Shown: positions 5,399-5,481 of the stretch, piece by piece
Layout: each line of letters begins with the position of its first letter
How positions within the stretch are numbered: the stretch's first letter is position 1
Source of the DNA: Methanomicrobium sp.
GTDB taxonomy: Archaea > Halobacteriota > Methanomicrobia > Methanomicrobiales > Methanomicrobiaceae
DNA: 5,481 nt
NCBI GenBank assembly: GCA_017553245.1
Contig: JAFZMT010000185.1
Location: 1-5,481, forward strand
Direction of reading: 5' to 3'
Notes under the pieces: generated by a model
What the model was told of the DNA's origin: nothing
What the model saw: only the letters and a program-made list of their open reading frames with translations
The model's database searches: none
Position numbers and translations under genes: made by a program

Positions 5399-5481
5399 TG
5401 AATAAAGCCGTCAGATATACCCGCGTAGCGCTGGTTTTTTGCCTCATACTGTTCGCGTTCGGCGTGCTGCTTATCTTGAAC
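5398..5481 (+). CDS. Possible start of a membrane or secreted protein (3' end outside window)
   Basis: Twenty-eight codons are open from ATG 5398 to the window edge. They begin MNKAVRYTR and continue with an uninterrupted hydrophobic stretch VALVFCLILFAFGVLLIL, a classic signal-anchor pattern with Lys/Arg before the helix and no acidic residue. Third positions are GC-rich, as in arcS. Against it, there is no ribosome binding site or TATA box, and its first base is also the first base of the - strand TTG start. The exactly antisense frame is also open and encodes a hydrophilic, Gln/Glu-rich peptide, so one of the two is a shadow. I lean slightly toward the + strand reading. Confidence 0.38.
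   Translation, partial: MNKAVRYTRVALVFCLILFAFGVLLILN

Overview
The window looks like a piece of a euryarchaeal, probably methanogen, chromosome. The main reason is the pair at the left end. The first gene is the C-terminal end of an archaeosine tRNA-guanine transglycosylase (TgtA). It overlaps a full-length archaeosine synthase (ArcS) that carries the ArcS signature PC-x3-KPY-x2-S-x2-H and a C-terminal PUA domain. Archaeosine at position 15 of tRNA is an archaeal modification, and the split TgtA/ArcS layout is usual in methanogens and their relatives. The GAGGT and GGAG ribosome binding sites, the T-run terminators and the moderately GC-rich codons fit a mesophilic member of the Methanomicrobia (Methanomicrobiales-like). 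That lower rank is inference.

Layout. Bases 1-394 (+) hold the 3' end of tgtA. Bases 387-2105 (+) hold arcS, which overlaps tgtA by 8 nt. After an 89-nt spacer with a possible hairpin and a good ribosome binding site, a TTG-started gene (2195-3106, +) encodes the FAD/NAD and [2Fe-2S] small subunit of an NfnAB/SudAB-type flavoenzyme. Its stop overlaps the start of the large subunit (3106-4464, +), which is related to the glutamate synthase small subunit and has two FeS-cluster motifs. Bases 4465-4693 are an AT-rich spacer between convergent genes, with terminators for both sides, a cluster of 10-bp repeats and a TATA-like box. Bases 4694-5398 (-) encode an unrecognised helical protein with one C-terminal membrane segment. 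At its 5' end the two strands compete: a + strand frame with a strong signal-anchor look starts at 5398.

How the genes work together. TgtA swaps guanine 15 of tRNA for preQ0. ArcS then acts on preQ0 in the tRNA, with a radical-SAM partner not seen here, to give archaeosine. The two-subunit flavoprotein is a separate redox module, probably moving electrons between NAD(P)H and ferredoxin or sulfur compounds; the two genes are translationally coupled. No link between the tRNA and redox modules is evident beyond adjacency.

Most noteworthy points: an in-frame block of 9-bp repeats (Thr-Gly-Gln units) inside the N-terminal domain of ArcS; an Asp-Cys3 cluster motif that favours an Nfn-type over a PyrK-type assignment; and a membrane protein gene that lacks any visible export signal, with an unresolved 5' junction. 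I see no mobile element, CRISPR array, tRNA or rRNA gene.
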